NCBI GenBank assembly: GCA_020831525.1
Contig: JAFIGH010000042.1
Span: 1-39,412 of the forward strand
Length of the DNA: 39,412 nucleotides
Source of the DNA: Opitutales bacterium
Lineage (GTDB): Bacteria; Verrucomicrobiota; Verrucomicrobiia; Opitutales; Oceanipulchritudinaceae
Direction of reading: 5' to 3'
Positions 25,287 through 34,294 of the stretch are shown piece after piece. Within the stretch, counting starts at the first letter, position 1. Every line of letters begins with the position of its first letter. The notes beneath the pieces are model-generated. The model saw nothing but the letters and a program-made list of their open reading frames with translations. It did not search any database and was not told the origin of the DNA. A program made the translations under genes and the position numbers.

Positions 25287-25910
25287 ATGGATACCGCGGC
25301 GTTCCTCCTCTCCATCGCCATTCTGCACCTCGCCGCCTCGCTCTCGCCCGGCCCGGACAGTCTCCTCACCGTGCGCAACAGCCTGCGCGGCGGAACAACC
25401 GACGGCTTTGCTACACTCGGTGGAATCCTTCTCGGCGTCGCTCTGCAAATCACCCTCGCCATGGCCGGGCTGACACTCCTCCTCGATCACTTGCCCGCTG
25501 CACAGACCGTGCTGGCCGTCGCCGGGGCGGGATTCCTCGCCTACCTCGGCATGCGTTCTCTGCGAGCGGGCGCGGCACCCGCCGCGGAAGACAGCCCCGC
25601 CGCCCGAAGGCACCCGCGCACGGCCCTCGCCGAAGGCTTTGCCACCAACCTCCTCAACCCCAAAGCCATCGCCTACTTCATCAGCGTATTCTCGCTTACG
25701 CTTACACCCGCTTTGCCCCTGCGCCTGCGCTTCACCGCCGCACTCCTCATGATCGCTGTCCAAGCCGCCGGATTCGCCGCCCTCATCCTCCTCGCCCGAA
25801 CCCTGCGGCAACGCATCACACCCCTCATGCGCCCCCTCGATGCCCTCTCCGGCATCTTCTTCCTCCTCTTCGCCGCGGCATGGCTCCTCCACGCCCTGCG
25901 CACCGCATAG
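25287..25910 (+). CDS. LysE/RhtB-family amino acid exporter
   Basis: A 207-residue inner-membrane protein with about six hydrophobic segments. The family signature SPGPDSLLTVRNSLRGG near residue 20 and the loop GFATNLLNPKAIAYFISVF (about 118-136) place it in the LysE/RhtB group, which exports amino acids such as lysine, threonine or homoserine lactone derivatives. The substrate is not readable. It starts 6 bp after the histidine kinase gene, so the two are probably co-transcribed; whether the kinase controls export is unknown. It converges on kdsA, with about 145 bp of GC-rich, featureless sequence between. Confidence 0.88.
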   Translation: MDTAAFLLSIAILHLAASLSPGPDSLLTVRNSLRGGTTDGFATLGGILLGVALQITLAMAGLTLLLDHLPAAQTVLAVAGAGFLAYLGMRSLRAGAAPAAEDSPAARRHPRTALAEGFATNLLNPKAIAYFISVFSLTLTPALPLRLRFTAALLMIAVQAAGFAALILLARTLRQRITPLMRPLDALSGIFFLLFAAAWLLHALRTA

Positions 25911-26055
25911 AAGCCGGGATCCCGCATTTGTCACCGGTACCGACCCGTCCCAATCCGCCCCGCCCCGGCACCCGCAAATCACCCATCCGCACCTCCGTGT
26001 CCCGACCCGCGTCCCCGTCGCGCGGCGGAGCGGGGGGAAGGATCGGCGGGGCCGC

Positions 26056-26847
26056 TCATGCCCGCGCCGCGCGCCAGACGGCGAGGGCGCCGCGCACGAG
26101 GGCGGGAAAGGCGTCGAGGGGGATTTGGTTGGGGCCGTCGGAGATGGCGCGGTCGGGATCGGGGTGGGTCTCGACGAAGAGTCCGTCTGCGCCCGCCGCG
26201 AGGGCGGCACGCGCGAGGGCGGGCACATGGGAGCGGTCTCCGGAGGTGGTGCCGGCGCCGGGCTGCTGGACGCTGTGCGTGGCGTCAAAAACGGTGGGAT
26301 GCCCGAAGGCACGCATGACAGAGAAGCTGCGCATGTCGACGACGAGGTTCTGATAGCCGAAGGTGGTACCCCGCTCCGTCTGCCAGATCTCCGCCGCGCC
26401 CGCACCCTCCAGCTTACGCACGACAAACTCCATTTCGCCGGGCGAGAGAAACTGGCCCTTCTTCACGTTCACAACCCGTCCCGTCTCCGCCGCAGCGAGA
26501 AGCAAATCTGTCTGCCGACAGAGAAAGGCGGGGATTTGGAGGACATCGCACACCTCTCCCACCGCCGCCGCCTGGGCAGGGGCGTGGATATCGGTGAGCA
26601 CGGGGAACCCGAACCGCTCTTTAACGCGCGCGAAGAGTTCGAGCCCCGCCTCCAAACCGGGTCCGCGCGGGCTCTTCAAGGATGTCCGGTTGGCCTTGTC
26701 GAAAGATCCTTTGAAGACGCAGTTCAACTCGGGTTCGGCGTCTCTCAGGCGGGCGAGCGCCTCCGCCGCGCGCATCGTCACCGTCTCACTTTCGAGCGAG
26801 CACGGCCCCGCGATAAGGAGTAATCTGGCTGGATCAAAGAGTGCCAT
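26056..26847 (-). CDS. kdsA: 3-deoxy-8-phosphooctulonate synthase (KDO-8-phosphate synthase)
   Basis: A 263-residue enzyme condensing phosphoenolpyruvate with arabinose 5-phosphate to give KDO 8-phosphate, needed for lipid A-core synthesis and so a mark of an LPS-bearing cell. Motifs: IAGPCSLES near the start, [46 protein letters not shown] and [11 protein letters not shown]. The cysteine of GPC (C16) is the residue that marks the metal-dependent class; metal-independent enzymes have Asn there. The ATG at 26845-26847 is preferred; ATG 26860-26862 would add five residues. It diverges from lutC with 170 bp between them, in which no clear promoter was seen. Confidence 0.93.
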   Translation of the reverse strand: MALFDPARLLLIAGPCSLESETVTMRAAEALARLRDAEPELNCVFKGSFDKANRTSLKSPRGPGLEAGLELFARVKERFGFPVLTDIHAPAQAAAVGEVCDVLQIPAFLCRQTDLLLAAAETGRVVNVKKGQFLSPGEMEFVVRKLEGAGAAEIWQTERGTTFGYQNLVVDMRSFSVMRAFGHPTVFDATHSVQQPGAGTTSGDRSHVPALARAALAAGADGLFVETHPDPDRAISDGPNQIPLDAFPALVRGALAVWRAARA

Positions 26848-27017
26848 GGTTCGATAAGCCATGGAGCAGGTATTCCGCGGAGACAAGCCCGGCGGTGGGC
26901 CCGCGCCGTGAAGACGTTGAGGCCTTCTCAAAGCACTTGGCGACCGCTTTGCCTTTACGCACACCGATAATTCCGGCTACATGCCGGTCAAACCATCCGA
27001 CCATCCCGCACGTAACC

Positions 27018-27623
27018 ATGACCGACCGCGACAAAGTCCTCTCCGCCGTGCGCAAAGCGCTCGAGCCACTGCCCGAACGCGCCGCTTACCCGGAATGGCA
27101 ACCGGATCTGGCGGTGGCCCGCCACGCCCGCGACATCAGCGACATCGAAGCGCTCTTCCGCCAGCGACTCGAAGCCGTCCACGGTGTGTTCCTCGACGGC
27201 TTCGAGGCCATACCCGCCTTCCTCCGCGGGCACAGCGCGGAGACCGGCGTGGTCGACCCGGAGTTGCTGCCCCGGCTCGGAAACGCCCTTGACGGATTCA
27301 AGGTGGAGACCGTCTTCGACCGCGCCCGACCCGATGATTTCGCCTTCGGCATCACCCGCGCGGCCGGTGCCGTCGCCGAGAGCGGAACGATTGTGCTAAA
27401 TGACGCCGTCGTTCCCTCCCGCCTCGCCGCGCTCGCCCCGTGGGTCCACATCGCCGTGGTGGAGCGCGCCACCCTTGTCGGGACGATTCCCGAAGCCGTC
27501 GCCGCCTTCGACGACGACCCGTCCATCATCTTCGTCACCGGTCCGAGCAAGACCGCCGACATCGAGGGCATCCTCATCGAGGGTGTGCACGGGCCCGGCG
27601 TGCAGGCCTGCTGCCTCGTTTGA
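27018..27623 (+). CDS. lutC: LutC/YkgG-type LUD-domain protein
   Basis: A 201-residue protein of the LUD family, whose members include LutC of the LutABC L-lactate oxidation complex. Marks are FGITRAAGAVAESGTIVL (about 115-132) and the C-terminal VTGPSKTADIEGILIEGVHGPG. The N-terminal helical part (DKVLSAVRKALEPLP) also fits. LutA and LutB, the iron-sulfur subunits it normally works with, are not in the window, so it is isolated here. The ATG at 27018 is chosen over an upstream start at 26841 because the extra 59 codons have no protein character and overlap kdsA. No Shine-Dalgarno sequence is seen. It converges on valS. Confidence 0.85.
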   Translation: MTDRDKVLSAVRKALEPLPERAAYPEWQPDLAVARHARDISDIEALFRQRLEAVHGVFLDGFEAIPAFLRGHSAETGVVDPELLPRLGNALDGFKVETVFDRARPDDFAFGITRAAGAVAESGTIVLNDAVVPSRLAALAPWVHIAVVERATLVGTIPEAVAAFDDDPSIIFVTGPSKTADIEGILIEGVHGPGVQACCLV

Positions 27624-27709
27624 GGGGCGGGCCCAGGCGGCAGAATCTTCGCAAGCCTGCCCGCCGCTCCGGAGCAGGACCGCGCCCAAGCCATGCGACA
27701 CGGTGGACC

Positions 27710-30460
27710 TCAGAGCGAGGCGAGGAGGCGTTCCAGTTCGGCTTTGCGGCCCTCGGTTTCGGCGAGCTGCTTGCGGGCACCCTCTACAACGGCGGGCGGC
27801 GCGTTGTTCACGAAACCGGGGTTTTCGAGCTTCCCACGTCCGGCCCGGATGCCTTTGTCGAGTTTTTCCAGTTCTTTCGTCAGCCGCTCTTTTTCCGCGG
27901 CGACATCGATGGCCGACGCGAGGTCGAGATATAGCGTGCCCAGCGCGGTGACGGCGGCGGGCATGCCCTCCGGCGCGGCATCCACCCAGTCGATGCTCCC
28001 CGCCGGGATGAGGCTGAGGAGAGTCTCGTGGTGCGGTTCGAGGACGGCGCGGTCCGTCGGTTCGGCGAGGCCGACAAAGCGCACGTCGCGGCGGCTGGCG
28101 ACGTTGTATTCGCTCTTGAGGGCACGGGCGCGGGCAATCACGTCCTTCACGCGCGAGACTTCCGCCGCCGCGCCGCCGGCTTCCACACCGTGTGCGCGCA
28201 GGGCCGCCGACAGTTCTTCCGCCGTCGGGATGCGGGTGTCCTGCAGGAACCGCTGCCCTTCGCCGCGGTAGCCGAGCCCGCCCCAAAGCTCTTCTGTAAT
28301 GAAGGGGATGATCGGCTCGGCGAGGAGAAGGGTCTGCCGGATGATCAGGTCGAGAACGGCAAGGGTGGTCGCCTGTCCCTCGCCGCCGCGCAGCTTGGTC
28401 TTCGAGGCCTCGATGTACCAGTCGCAGTAGTCGCTCCAGAAAAATTCGTAGAGTTCTTTCGGGTACGCGTGCATCTCGAAGCGGGCGAACGCGCCCTCGA
28501 TAGCGGCGGTGGCTTCGACAAGGCGGGAGAGGATCCATTTGTCGTAGCTGTCGAGGCGCTCCGGGTCGATACGCGCGAGGATGGCGTCGAGGCCGCCGTT
28601 GTCGCCCGGCGAACCGCTCATCTGGCGGAAGCGGCAGGCGTTCCAAAGCTTGTTGCAGAAGTTGCGCCCGATCTCGACGCGGTCCTCGCTGAAGAGGATG
28701 TCCTGGCCGCTCGGGGCGATATTGACGATGCCGAAACGCAGCCCGTCGGCCCCGAACTTGTCGACGAGGTTGAGCGGATCGGGCGAATTGCCGAGGCTCT
28801 TCGACATCTTGCGCCGCTTGTCGTCGCGGATGAGGCCGGTCATGAAGACGTCGCGGAAGGGCAGGCGCTCCGCGATTTCGGCGTCGGTGAGCGTTTTTTT
28901 GCTCTCGCCCATGAACTCGAGGCCCGCCATGACCATGCGCGCGACCCAGAGAAAGATGATGTCAAAGCCCGTCACGAGCGTGCCCGTGGGGTAGAAATAG
29001 GAGAGTTCGCGCGCCTGCTCCCCGTTCGGCTCCGGCCAACCGAAGTTGGCGAAGGGCCAGAGCCATGAGGACGCCCACGTGTCGAGGACATCCTCGTCCT
29101 GCTCCCAGTTTTCGGGGTCGGCGGGGCCTTCGACGGAAACGTGGACGTGGTCCGGGTTGGCGAAATCGCGCTCGGCGGGCAGCACGCCCTTGCGGTACCA
29201 CACCGGAATGCGGTGGCCCCACCAGAGCTGGCGGCTGATGCACCAGTCGATCTTGTCCCGCTCCATGGTCTCGAGCCAGTGCAGGTAGGTCTTGGCCCAG
29301 CGCTCCGGATGAAAGCGCAGGAGCCCGGCTTTCACCGCTTGCTTGGCCTCGGCCACTTTCGGATAGCGCAACCACCATTGCTCGGTGAGGCGCGGCTCCA
29401 CGGGAACGTCCGCCCGCTCGGAGAAGCCGACGTTGTTTTCATAGGGCTCGGTGCCGACGAGCAGGCCCATGTCCTCCAGCTTCTTCGTTGCCGCCTTACG
29501 CGCGGCGAAACGCTCTATCCCGTCGAAATCATCACCGGCGAGGGCGTTGAGGGTGCCGTCGGGGTTGAAGATGTCGATGATCGGCAATTTGTGCCGCTGC
29601 CCGATTTCAAAGTCCAGTGCGTCGTGCGCGGGCGTGATTTTGAGGCAGCCCGTGCCGAAGTCCATCTGCGCCGCTTCGTCGGCGATGACCGGAATCTCCG
29701 CGTCGGGAAAGGGCCGCCGCACGTGCTTGCCGACAAGGTGGGTGTAGCGCTTGTCGTCCGGATGAACGGCCACGGCGACGTCGCCCATGAGCGTCTCGGG
29801 CCGCGTCGTGGAAATCTCCACAAAAGTCCCCGGCGCCTCCACGACTTCGTAGCGCATCTTATAGAGGAGCCCCTTCTGCGGCTTCATGATGACCTCCTCG
29901 TTGCTGAGGGCCGTCTGGCTGACGGGGCACCAGTTGCTCATGCGCAGGCCGCGGTAGACGTAGCCGCGCCGGTACAGCTCGACAAAGGCGGTGAGGACGG
30001 CACGCGAGTACCCTTCGTCGAGCGTGAAGCTCGTGCGGTCCCAGTCGCAGGAGGCACCGAGCTTGCGCAACTGGTTGAGGATGATGCCGCCGTGCTCCTC
30101 CTTCCACTCCCAGACGGCCTCGACGAACTTCTCCCGCCCGAGATCGCGGCGGTGCTTGCCCTCCGCGCGCAGCTTGCGCTCCACGCGCGTCTGCGTTGCG
30201 ATACCCGCGTGGTCGGTGCCCGGAAACCACAGCGCCTCCTTGCCCTCGAGGCGCGCGCGGCGCGTGAAGATGTCCTGAAGGGTGTTGTTGAGGACGTGCC
30301 CCATGTGCAGCATGCCCGTCACGTTGGGCGGCGGGATCATGATGCAGTGCGGCTCGCGGTCCGGGTTCGCGCGGGCGGCGAAGGCCCGGGCCTGGAGCCA
30401 CTCTTCATACCACTTGGATTCGACCGCGGAGGGGTCGTAGGCTTTTGCAATCTCGGCCAT
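27710..30460 (-). CDS. valS: Valyl-tRNA synthetase
   Basis: A 916-residue class I synthetase charging tRNA-Val. It has the nucleotide-binding motif PPPNVTGMLHMGH (HIGH equivalent at 52-55), the editing (CP1) domain (about 190-350, with TTRPETLMGDVAVAVHP), the KMSKS loop KMSKSLGN starting at about 551, the anticodon-binding domain (about 650-800) and a C-terminal coiled-coil arm (about 850-916, EKERLTKELEKLDKGIRAG) typical of ValS. Length is normal for bacteria. The ATG at 30458-30460 (MAEIAKAYDP) is chosen; the upstream extension lacks protein character. It diverges from glnD, with about 140 bp between them. Confidence 0.96.
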   Translation of the reverse strand: MAEIAKAYDPSAVESKWYEEWLQARAFAARANPDREPHCIMIPPPNVTGMLHMGHVLNNTLQDIFTRRARLEGKEALWFPGTDHAGIATQTRVERKLRAEGKHRRDLGREKFVEAVWEWKEEHGGIILNQLRKLGASCDWDRTSFTLDEGYSRAVLTAFVELYRRGYVYRGLRMSNWCPVSQTALSNEEVIMKPQKGLLYKMRYEVVEAPGTFVEISTTRPETLMGDVAVAVHPDDKRYTHLVGKHVRRPFPDAEIPVIADEAAQMDFGTGCLKITPAHDALDFEIGQRHKLPIIDIFNPDGTLNALAGDDFDGIERFAARKAATKKLEDMGLLVGTEPYENNVGFSERADVPVEPRLTEQWWLRYPKVAEAKQAVKAGLLRFHPERWAKTYLHWLETMERDKIDWCISRQLWWGHRIPVWYRKGVLPAERDFANPDHVHVSVEGPADPENWEQDEDVLDTWASSWLWPFANFGWPEPNGEQARELSYFYPTGTLVTGFDIIFLWVARMVMAGLEFMGESKKTLTDAEIAERLPFRDVFMTGLIRDDKRRKMSKSLGNSPDPLNLVDKFGADGLRFGIVNIAPSGQDILFSEDRVEIGRNFCNKLWNACRFRQMSGSPGDNGGLDAILARIDPERLDSYDKWILSRLVEATAAIEGAFARFEMHAYPKELYEFFWSDYCDWYIEASKTKLRGGEGQATTLAVLDLIIRQTLLLAEPIIPFITEELWGGLGYRGEGQRFLQDTRIPTAEELSAALRAHGVEAGGAAAEVSRVKDVIARARALKSEYNVASRRDVRFVGLAEPTDRAVLEPHHETLLSLIPAGSIDWVDAAPEGMPAAVTALGTLYLDLASAIDVAAEKERLTKELEKLDKGIRAGRGKLENPGFVNNAPPAVVEGARKQLAETEGRKAELERLLASL

Positions 30461-30600
30461 TGTTCTCTTCTGCGCAGGGCGGCGCGCGGGGAGCGCCCCG
30501 GCATCCGCAAAACCCCAAGTGATCGAACGCCCCTTCCTCCAAGTCAAAAGGAAAAACGCGGCTCTTGCATATCAGGACGCCCCTTCCAAAGCTCTCTCTC

Positions 30601-33402
30601 GTGTCTTCCGTTCCCAAACCGGATAAATTCCGCGCCCGCCTCCTGCGCCAGTCGGAAAAAGCGGGTCTTGCCAAACTCGGCGACAAACCCGCCGACAACC
30701 TGCCCCGCTACCGGGAGTTTCTCGACCGTGGCACCAAAATTCTCGTCCGCTACCACCGCCGCGGCGGCGGCGGACGGCGCGTCGCCCTTTCGCGCTCGAT
30801 TCTCCTCGATGTCCTTATCGAACGGCTCTACGAACTGGCCCTGCTCCACTGGCGCCGGGAGTCCGGCAAAGAGCCCTTCCAGTGCGCTGTCCTCGCCCTC
30901 GGCGGCTACGGGCGCGAAGAATTGTGCCCGTTCAGTGACATTGACATCATGTTTCTCTACCCCCCGCGCGGCTCACGGGGCAAGGATCTCGCCGCCTTTC
31001 AGCGCAGCCTCTCCGACACGATCCTCTATATGCTGTGGGACCTCGGTCTGAAGGTCGGCCACAGCACGCGTACCATCCAGGAAGCCATGGGCGAGGCCAT
31101 GGCGGACATCCAGACGAAGAACGCCCTTCTTGAGTCGCGCCCGATCTGCGGCAGCGAAACCCTCGCCGCCCGCTTCGACCGCGAATACAACCGGTTCATC
31201 GACCGCGACAACGCCCGCGCCTACATCGAACAGCGGCTGAAAGACCAGCGGGCACGCCGCGAACGCTTCGGCAACACCGTCTTTCTCCAGGAGCCCGACC
31301 TCAAGAACGGCATCGGCGGCCTGCGCGATTTTCAGAACATTCTCTGGATGGCGCGGCTAAAATTGAACACACGTGACCTTGCAACACTGGTTAAAAAGGG
31401 AATTTTGAGTAAAAACGAACAGCGGGCGCTCAACGAAGCCCATGAGTTTCTCCTCCGCACCCGCAACGAACTCCACGCCCAGAGCCGACGGCCCACCGAC
31501 CTCCTGAACCTCGAAAAGCAGCCCCGCGTGGCGTGGGGCCTCGGCTACCGCCAGCGCGACATTTTCCGCCGTGTGGAGATCTTCATGCGCGACTACTACC
31601 GCCACGCCCGCGTAGTTGACCGACTCTCCAACTACATTGAAGAGCGCCTCGCGCTCGAAGCAAACGGGCGCATCACGTTCCGCGCCGTTCTCGAATCACG
31701 CCGCCGCCCCAATGAAGTGGACGGATTTATCGTCGAGCGGGGCGAAATCTCTTCGACCTCCGAGCGGGTGTTCCAGAAGGACCCCATGCGGTTACTCCGC
31801 GTCTTCCGGCACGCACAGCAGTTCAAGGTGAGCATCCACTTCGAGCTTATCCGCCTGATTGAAAAGAACATCGGGCTCATCGACGACGCCCTCGTGCAGT
31901 CCGAAGAAGCCGCCCGCTGCTTCCGCTCCATCCTCCAGAGCCGCGGCGAAGTCTACCCCGCTCTCATACAGATGAACCGCACCGGCGTACTTTCCCGTGT
32001 GGTCCCGGAGTGGGATGACCTCCACTGCCTCGTCCAGCACGAATTTTACCACCGCTACACCGCCGATGAACACACCCTCGAAACCATCCGTCAGCTCGAT
32101 GACATCTTTTCCGGCGAGGAGCCCGCGCTCACGACGAAGTACCGCGAGGCCATCGAGGAAACGCAGCTCCCCGCCCTCCTCTATCTCGTCCTCCTCCTGC
32201 ACGACATCGGCAAAGGCCACGCCATCCAAAACCACGCCGAGACCGGTGCGGAAATCGCCGAGACCGTCCTTGAACGCCTCAAAGTGCCCGCCGAACTGCG
32301 CCCGCGCGTCATCCGGCTAATCCGCCGGCATTTGGAAATGGCACGATTCTGGCAACACTTTGACATCGATGATCCGCGCACGACTCAGGCGTTCGCCGAA
32401 TTGGTCGGAGACCCCGAAAGCCTCCGCTACCTGTATGTGCTCACGTTTTGCGATGCGCGCGGGACATCCGTCAGTCTCTGGAACAGCTACAAGGACACTC
32501 TTCACACTCACCTCTACGCGGCCACGCGCAGCCACATGGGCGAAGAACCCGCGTACATGCCCCGTCTCGAAATGACCTCAAAGGAATCCATTCTCGGAAA
32601 AGTCCCCGAACTCTCGAAAGAAGAAGTCGAAGCTCACTTCAACCTCCTTCCCGAGCGTTACTTTATCCACAACAACGTCGAGGAGATCGTGCTTCATCTG
32701 CGCATGGTACACGAGCTACTCGAAACCATTGCGGGAGCGGACTCTCTCGGCTCGCTCTCACCGGTCGTCGCATGGCAGGACGACGTCAACCTCGGGCTCT
32801 CCGCCGTGCATGTCGTCACATGGGACCGCGCCGGTCTCTTCTACAAGCTGGCGGGCGCCTTCAGTGTGGCCGGGCTGAGCATCGTCAGCTCGAAGGCCCT
32901 TACCCGCGCCGACCACATCACCATCGACACCTTCTACGTGAGCGAACCGGACGGCGGCATCGTGCGCAACAAAAAGGCCCGCGAGCTTTTCCGCAGCCAC
33001 CTCGAGGACGCCCTCCTGCACAACCGCGACCTACTGCACGAGATCGAGGAACAGGCCGCGCGTCACCGCAAGCCGAGCTTCCTGCGCAGCGAAGACCGCC
33101 TCCAGGCACAACTCGAACCGAGCGTCGAAGTCTACCACGAGCTATCCCTGCGCCGCACCATCATCGAGGTGCAGGCGACCGACAGCATCGGTCTGCTCTA
33201 CCGGTTGGCCCGCGCCATCTACGACCACGGTTTCGACATCACCTTCGCCCGCATTTCCACCGAGAAAAACGTCGCCGTCGACACGTTCTACATTGAGCCG
33301 GTCGACAAAAACCAAGGCGATGCCGACAGCCTCGTCTCCCTCCGCGCGGCACTCGCCGAGATAATATCGGACGACACTGCCGTGGCGGTAGGCGCCGGGT
33401 AA
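30601..33402 (+). CDS. glnD: [Protein-PII] uridylyltransferase/uridylyl-removing enzyme
   Basis: A nitrogen-status sensor that uridylylates PII proteins when glutamine is low and deuridylylates them when it is high. Domains in order: nucleotidyltransferase with GGYGREELCPFSDIDIMF (about 101-118, the two aspartates bind metal); the GlnD linker PDLKNGIGGLRDFQNILW; HD domain with LLLHDIGKGHAIQNHAETG (H534-D535); and two ACT domains (about 735-815 and 855-930) that bind glutamine. About 933 residues, normal for the family. The start is uncertain: GTG 30601 is used, TTG 30565 is also in frame; neither has a Shine-Dalgarno sequence. No glnB, glnK or amtB is nearby. Its stop lies 4 bp from the stop of the convergent carbonic anhydrase gene. 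Confidence 0.93.
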   Translation: MSSVPKPDKFRARLLRQSEKAGLAKLGDKPADNLPRYREFLDRGTKILVRYHRRGGGGRRVALSRSILLDVLIERLYELALLHWRRESGKEPFQCAVLALGGYGREELCPFSDIDIMFLYPPRGSRGKDLAAFQRSLSDTILYMLWDLGLKVGHSTRTIQEAMGEAMADIQTKNALLESRPICGSETLAARFDREYNRFIDRDNARAYIEQRLKDQRARRERFGNTVFLQEPDLKNGIGGLRDFQNILWMARLKLNTRDLATLVKKGILSKNEQRALNEAHEFLLRTRNELHAQSRRPTDLLNLEKQPRVAWGLGYRQRDIFRRVEIFMRDYYRHARVVDRLSNYIEERLALEANGRITFRAVLESRRRPNEVDGFIVERGEISSTSERVFQKDPMRLLRVFRHAQQFKVSIHFELIRLIEKNIGLIDDALVQSEEAARCFRSILQSRGEVYPALIQMNRTGVLSRVVPEWDDLHCLVQHEFYHRYTADEHTLETIRQLDDIFSGEEPALTTKYREAIEETQLPALLYLVLLLHDIGKGHAIQNHAETGAEIAETVLERLKVPAELRPRVIRLIRRHLEMARFWQHFDIDDPRTTQAFAELVGDPESLRYLYVLTFCDARGTSVSLWNSYKDTLHTHLYAATRSHMGEEPAYMPRLEMTSKESILGKVPELSKEEVEAHFNLLPERYFIHNNVEEIVLHLRMVHELLETIAGADSLGSLSPVVAWQDDVNLGLSAVHVVTWDRAGLFYKLAGAFSVAGLSIVSSKALTRADHITIDTFYVSEPDGGIVRNKKARELFRSHLEDALLHNRDLLHEIEEQAARHRKPSFLRSEDRLQAQLEPSVEVYHELSLRRTIIEVQATDSIGLLYRLARAIYDHGFDITFARISTEKNVAVDTFYIEPVDKNQGDADSLVSLRAALAEIISDDTAVAVGAG

Positions 33403-33406
33403 CCGC

Positions 33407-34039
33407 TTACAGTTTCAGCCGGTAGGCACCGTCGACCTCCTTCGCCGCGCCCACACTCACGCCGAGATCCTTCAGGAGCCCGTCCTTCAAATCGTATATC
33501 CACCCGTGTATCGTGAGCGCACGGGCCTCCGCCCACCCCTTCTGCACCACCGATGTGTGGGCAAGGTTGCCCACCTGCTCGATCACATTGAGTTCGCAAA
33601 GCCGGTCGCACTTCAGCGCCGCACTCTCCAACCGAGCCAACTCCTCCGCATGGCGGCAGCGAGTGTCCCGCACATGGTGCAGCCAGTTGTCGACGAGGCC
33701 CTGCGAACCGTCGCCCATGGCCGCAAGCACACCCCCGCAGTCGTAGTGGCCGCACACAATCACGTGCTCTACCCGCAGGTCCTCCACTGCATAGTGCAGC
33801 ACGGAAAGAAAATTCATGTCTGAATGCACGCACAGATTCGCCACATTGCGGTGCACAAACATCTTCCCGGGCGGTAGGCCGACGATCTGGTTGGCAGGCA
33901 CCCGGCTGTCCGAACAGCCGATCCACAAATACTTCGGGTGCTGCTTTGCGCTCAGCCGCTCAAAGAATTCCGGATCGGACGCGCGCATGCGCTCCGCCCA
34001 GCGGCGGTTGTTCTCAAAAAGCTCGGGTAAAAATCGCAT
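33407..34039 (-). CDS. can: Beta-class carbonic anhydrase
   Basis: A 210-residue cytoplasmic enzyme interconverting CO2 and bicarbonate. The zinc ligands are C42 in GCSDSRVPAN, H98 and C101 in CGHYDCGGV; D44 and R46 of the first motif form the catalytic Asp-Arg pair. FVHRNVANLC and NVIEQVGNLAHTSVV are also typical. Length and motifs match the Can-type branch of bacteria. Start ATG at 34037-34039; no Shine-Dalgarno sequence. It is a single gene, converging on glnD; the SulP transporter, sometimes a partner in bicarbonate uptake, is 10 kb away. Confidence 0.94.
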   Translation of the reverse strand: MRFLPELFENNRRWAERMRASDPEFFERLSAKQHPKYLWIGCSDSRVPANQIVGLPPGKMFVHRNVANLCVHSDMNFLSVLHYAVEDLRVEHVIVCGHYDCGGVLAAMGDGSQGLVDNWLHHVRDTRCRHAEELARLESAALKCDRLCELNVIEQVGNLAHTSVVQKGWAEARALTIHGWIYDLKDGLLKDLGVSVGAAKEVDGAYRLKL

Positions 34040-34108
34040 CGCTACCCAACAAAACCGCTTTCACCGCCCGCTCCAAGCCAAACAATCCACCCGCCCCCGC
34101 TTTCATCC

Positions 34109-34133
34109 CTCCCTCTCCCTCTTCCTCTCCCTC
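34109..34133. repeat. Polypyrimidine mirror repeat
   Basis: A 25-base stretch of only C and T on the plus strand in which CTCCCTCTCC is mirrored, in the same strand, by CCTCTCCCTC around CTCTT. Such homopurine-homopyrimidine mirrors can form triplex (H-DNA). It lies in the 255-bp gap between the divergent carbonic anhydrase and GH43 genes; nothing else clear is seen there. Confidence 0.6.
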
Positions 34134-34294
34134 ATCAGACGGTCCCACCGCCCTCCGCGCCCACCCGACCGCCGGGACCGCGTAAACCGACTTCACTTAG
34201 AGGGCGACAACGGTCAAGAAGCAGAATTCCAGGCTTTTCTGCCAGCGCGCGCTTCGCGATTGAAAACAAGCGGCTTCATCCTTCTCTTGTCGCC

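Noticed and set aside
26848-27017. N-terminal extensions of kdsA and lutC into their shared upstream region
   Set aside because: Both frames stay open, but the extra residues are not protein-like and conserved motifs start only after the ATGs at 26847 and 27018.
27396-28646. Minus-strand open frame of 416 codons
   Set aside because: Runs in another frame of valS and antisense to lutC; Arg/Pro-rich shadow.
29141-31051. Plus-strand open frame of 636 codons
   Set aside because: Antisense to valS over most of its length and then out of frame in glnD; no domain seen.
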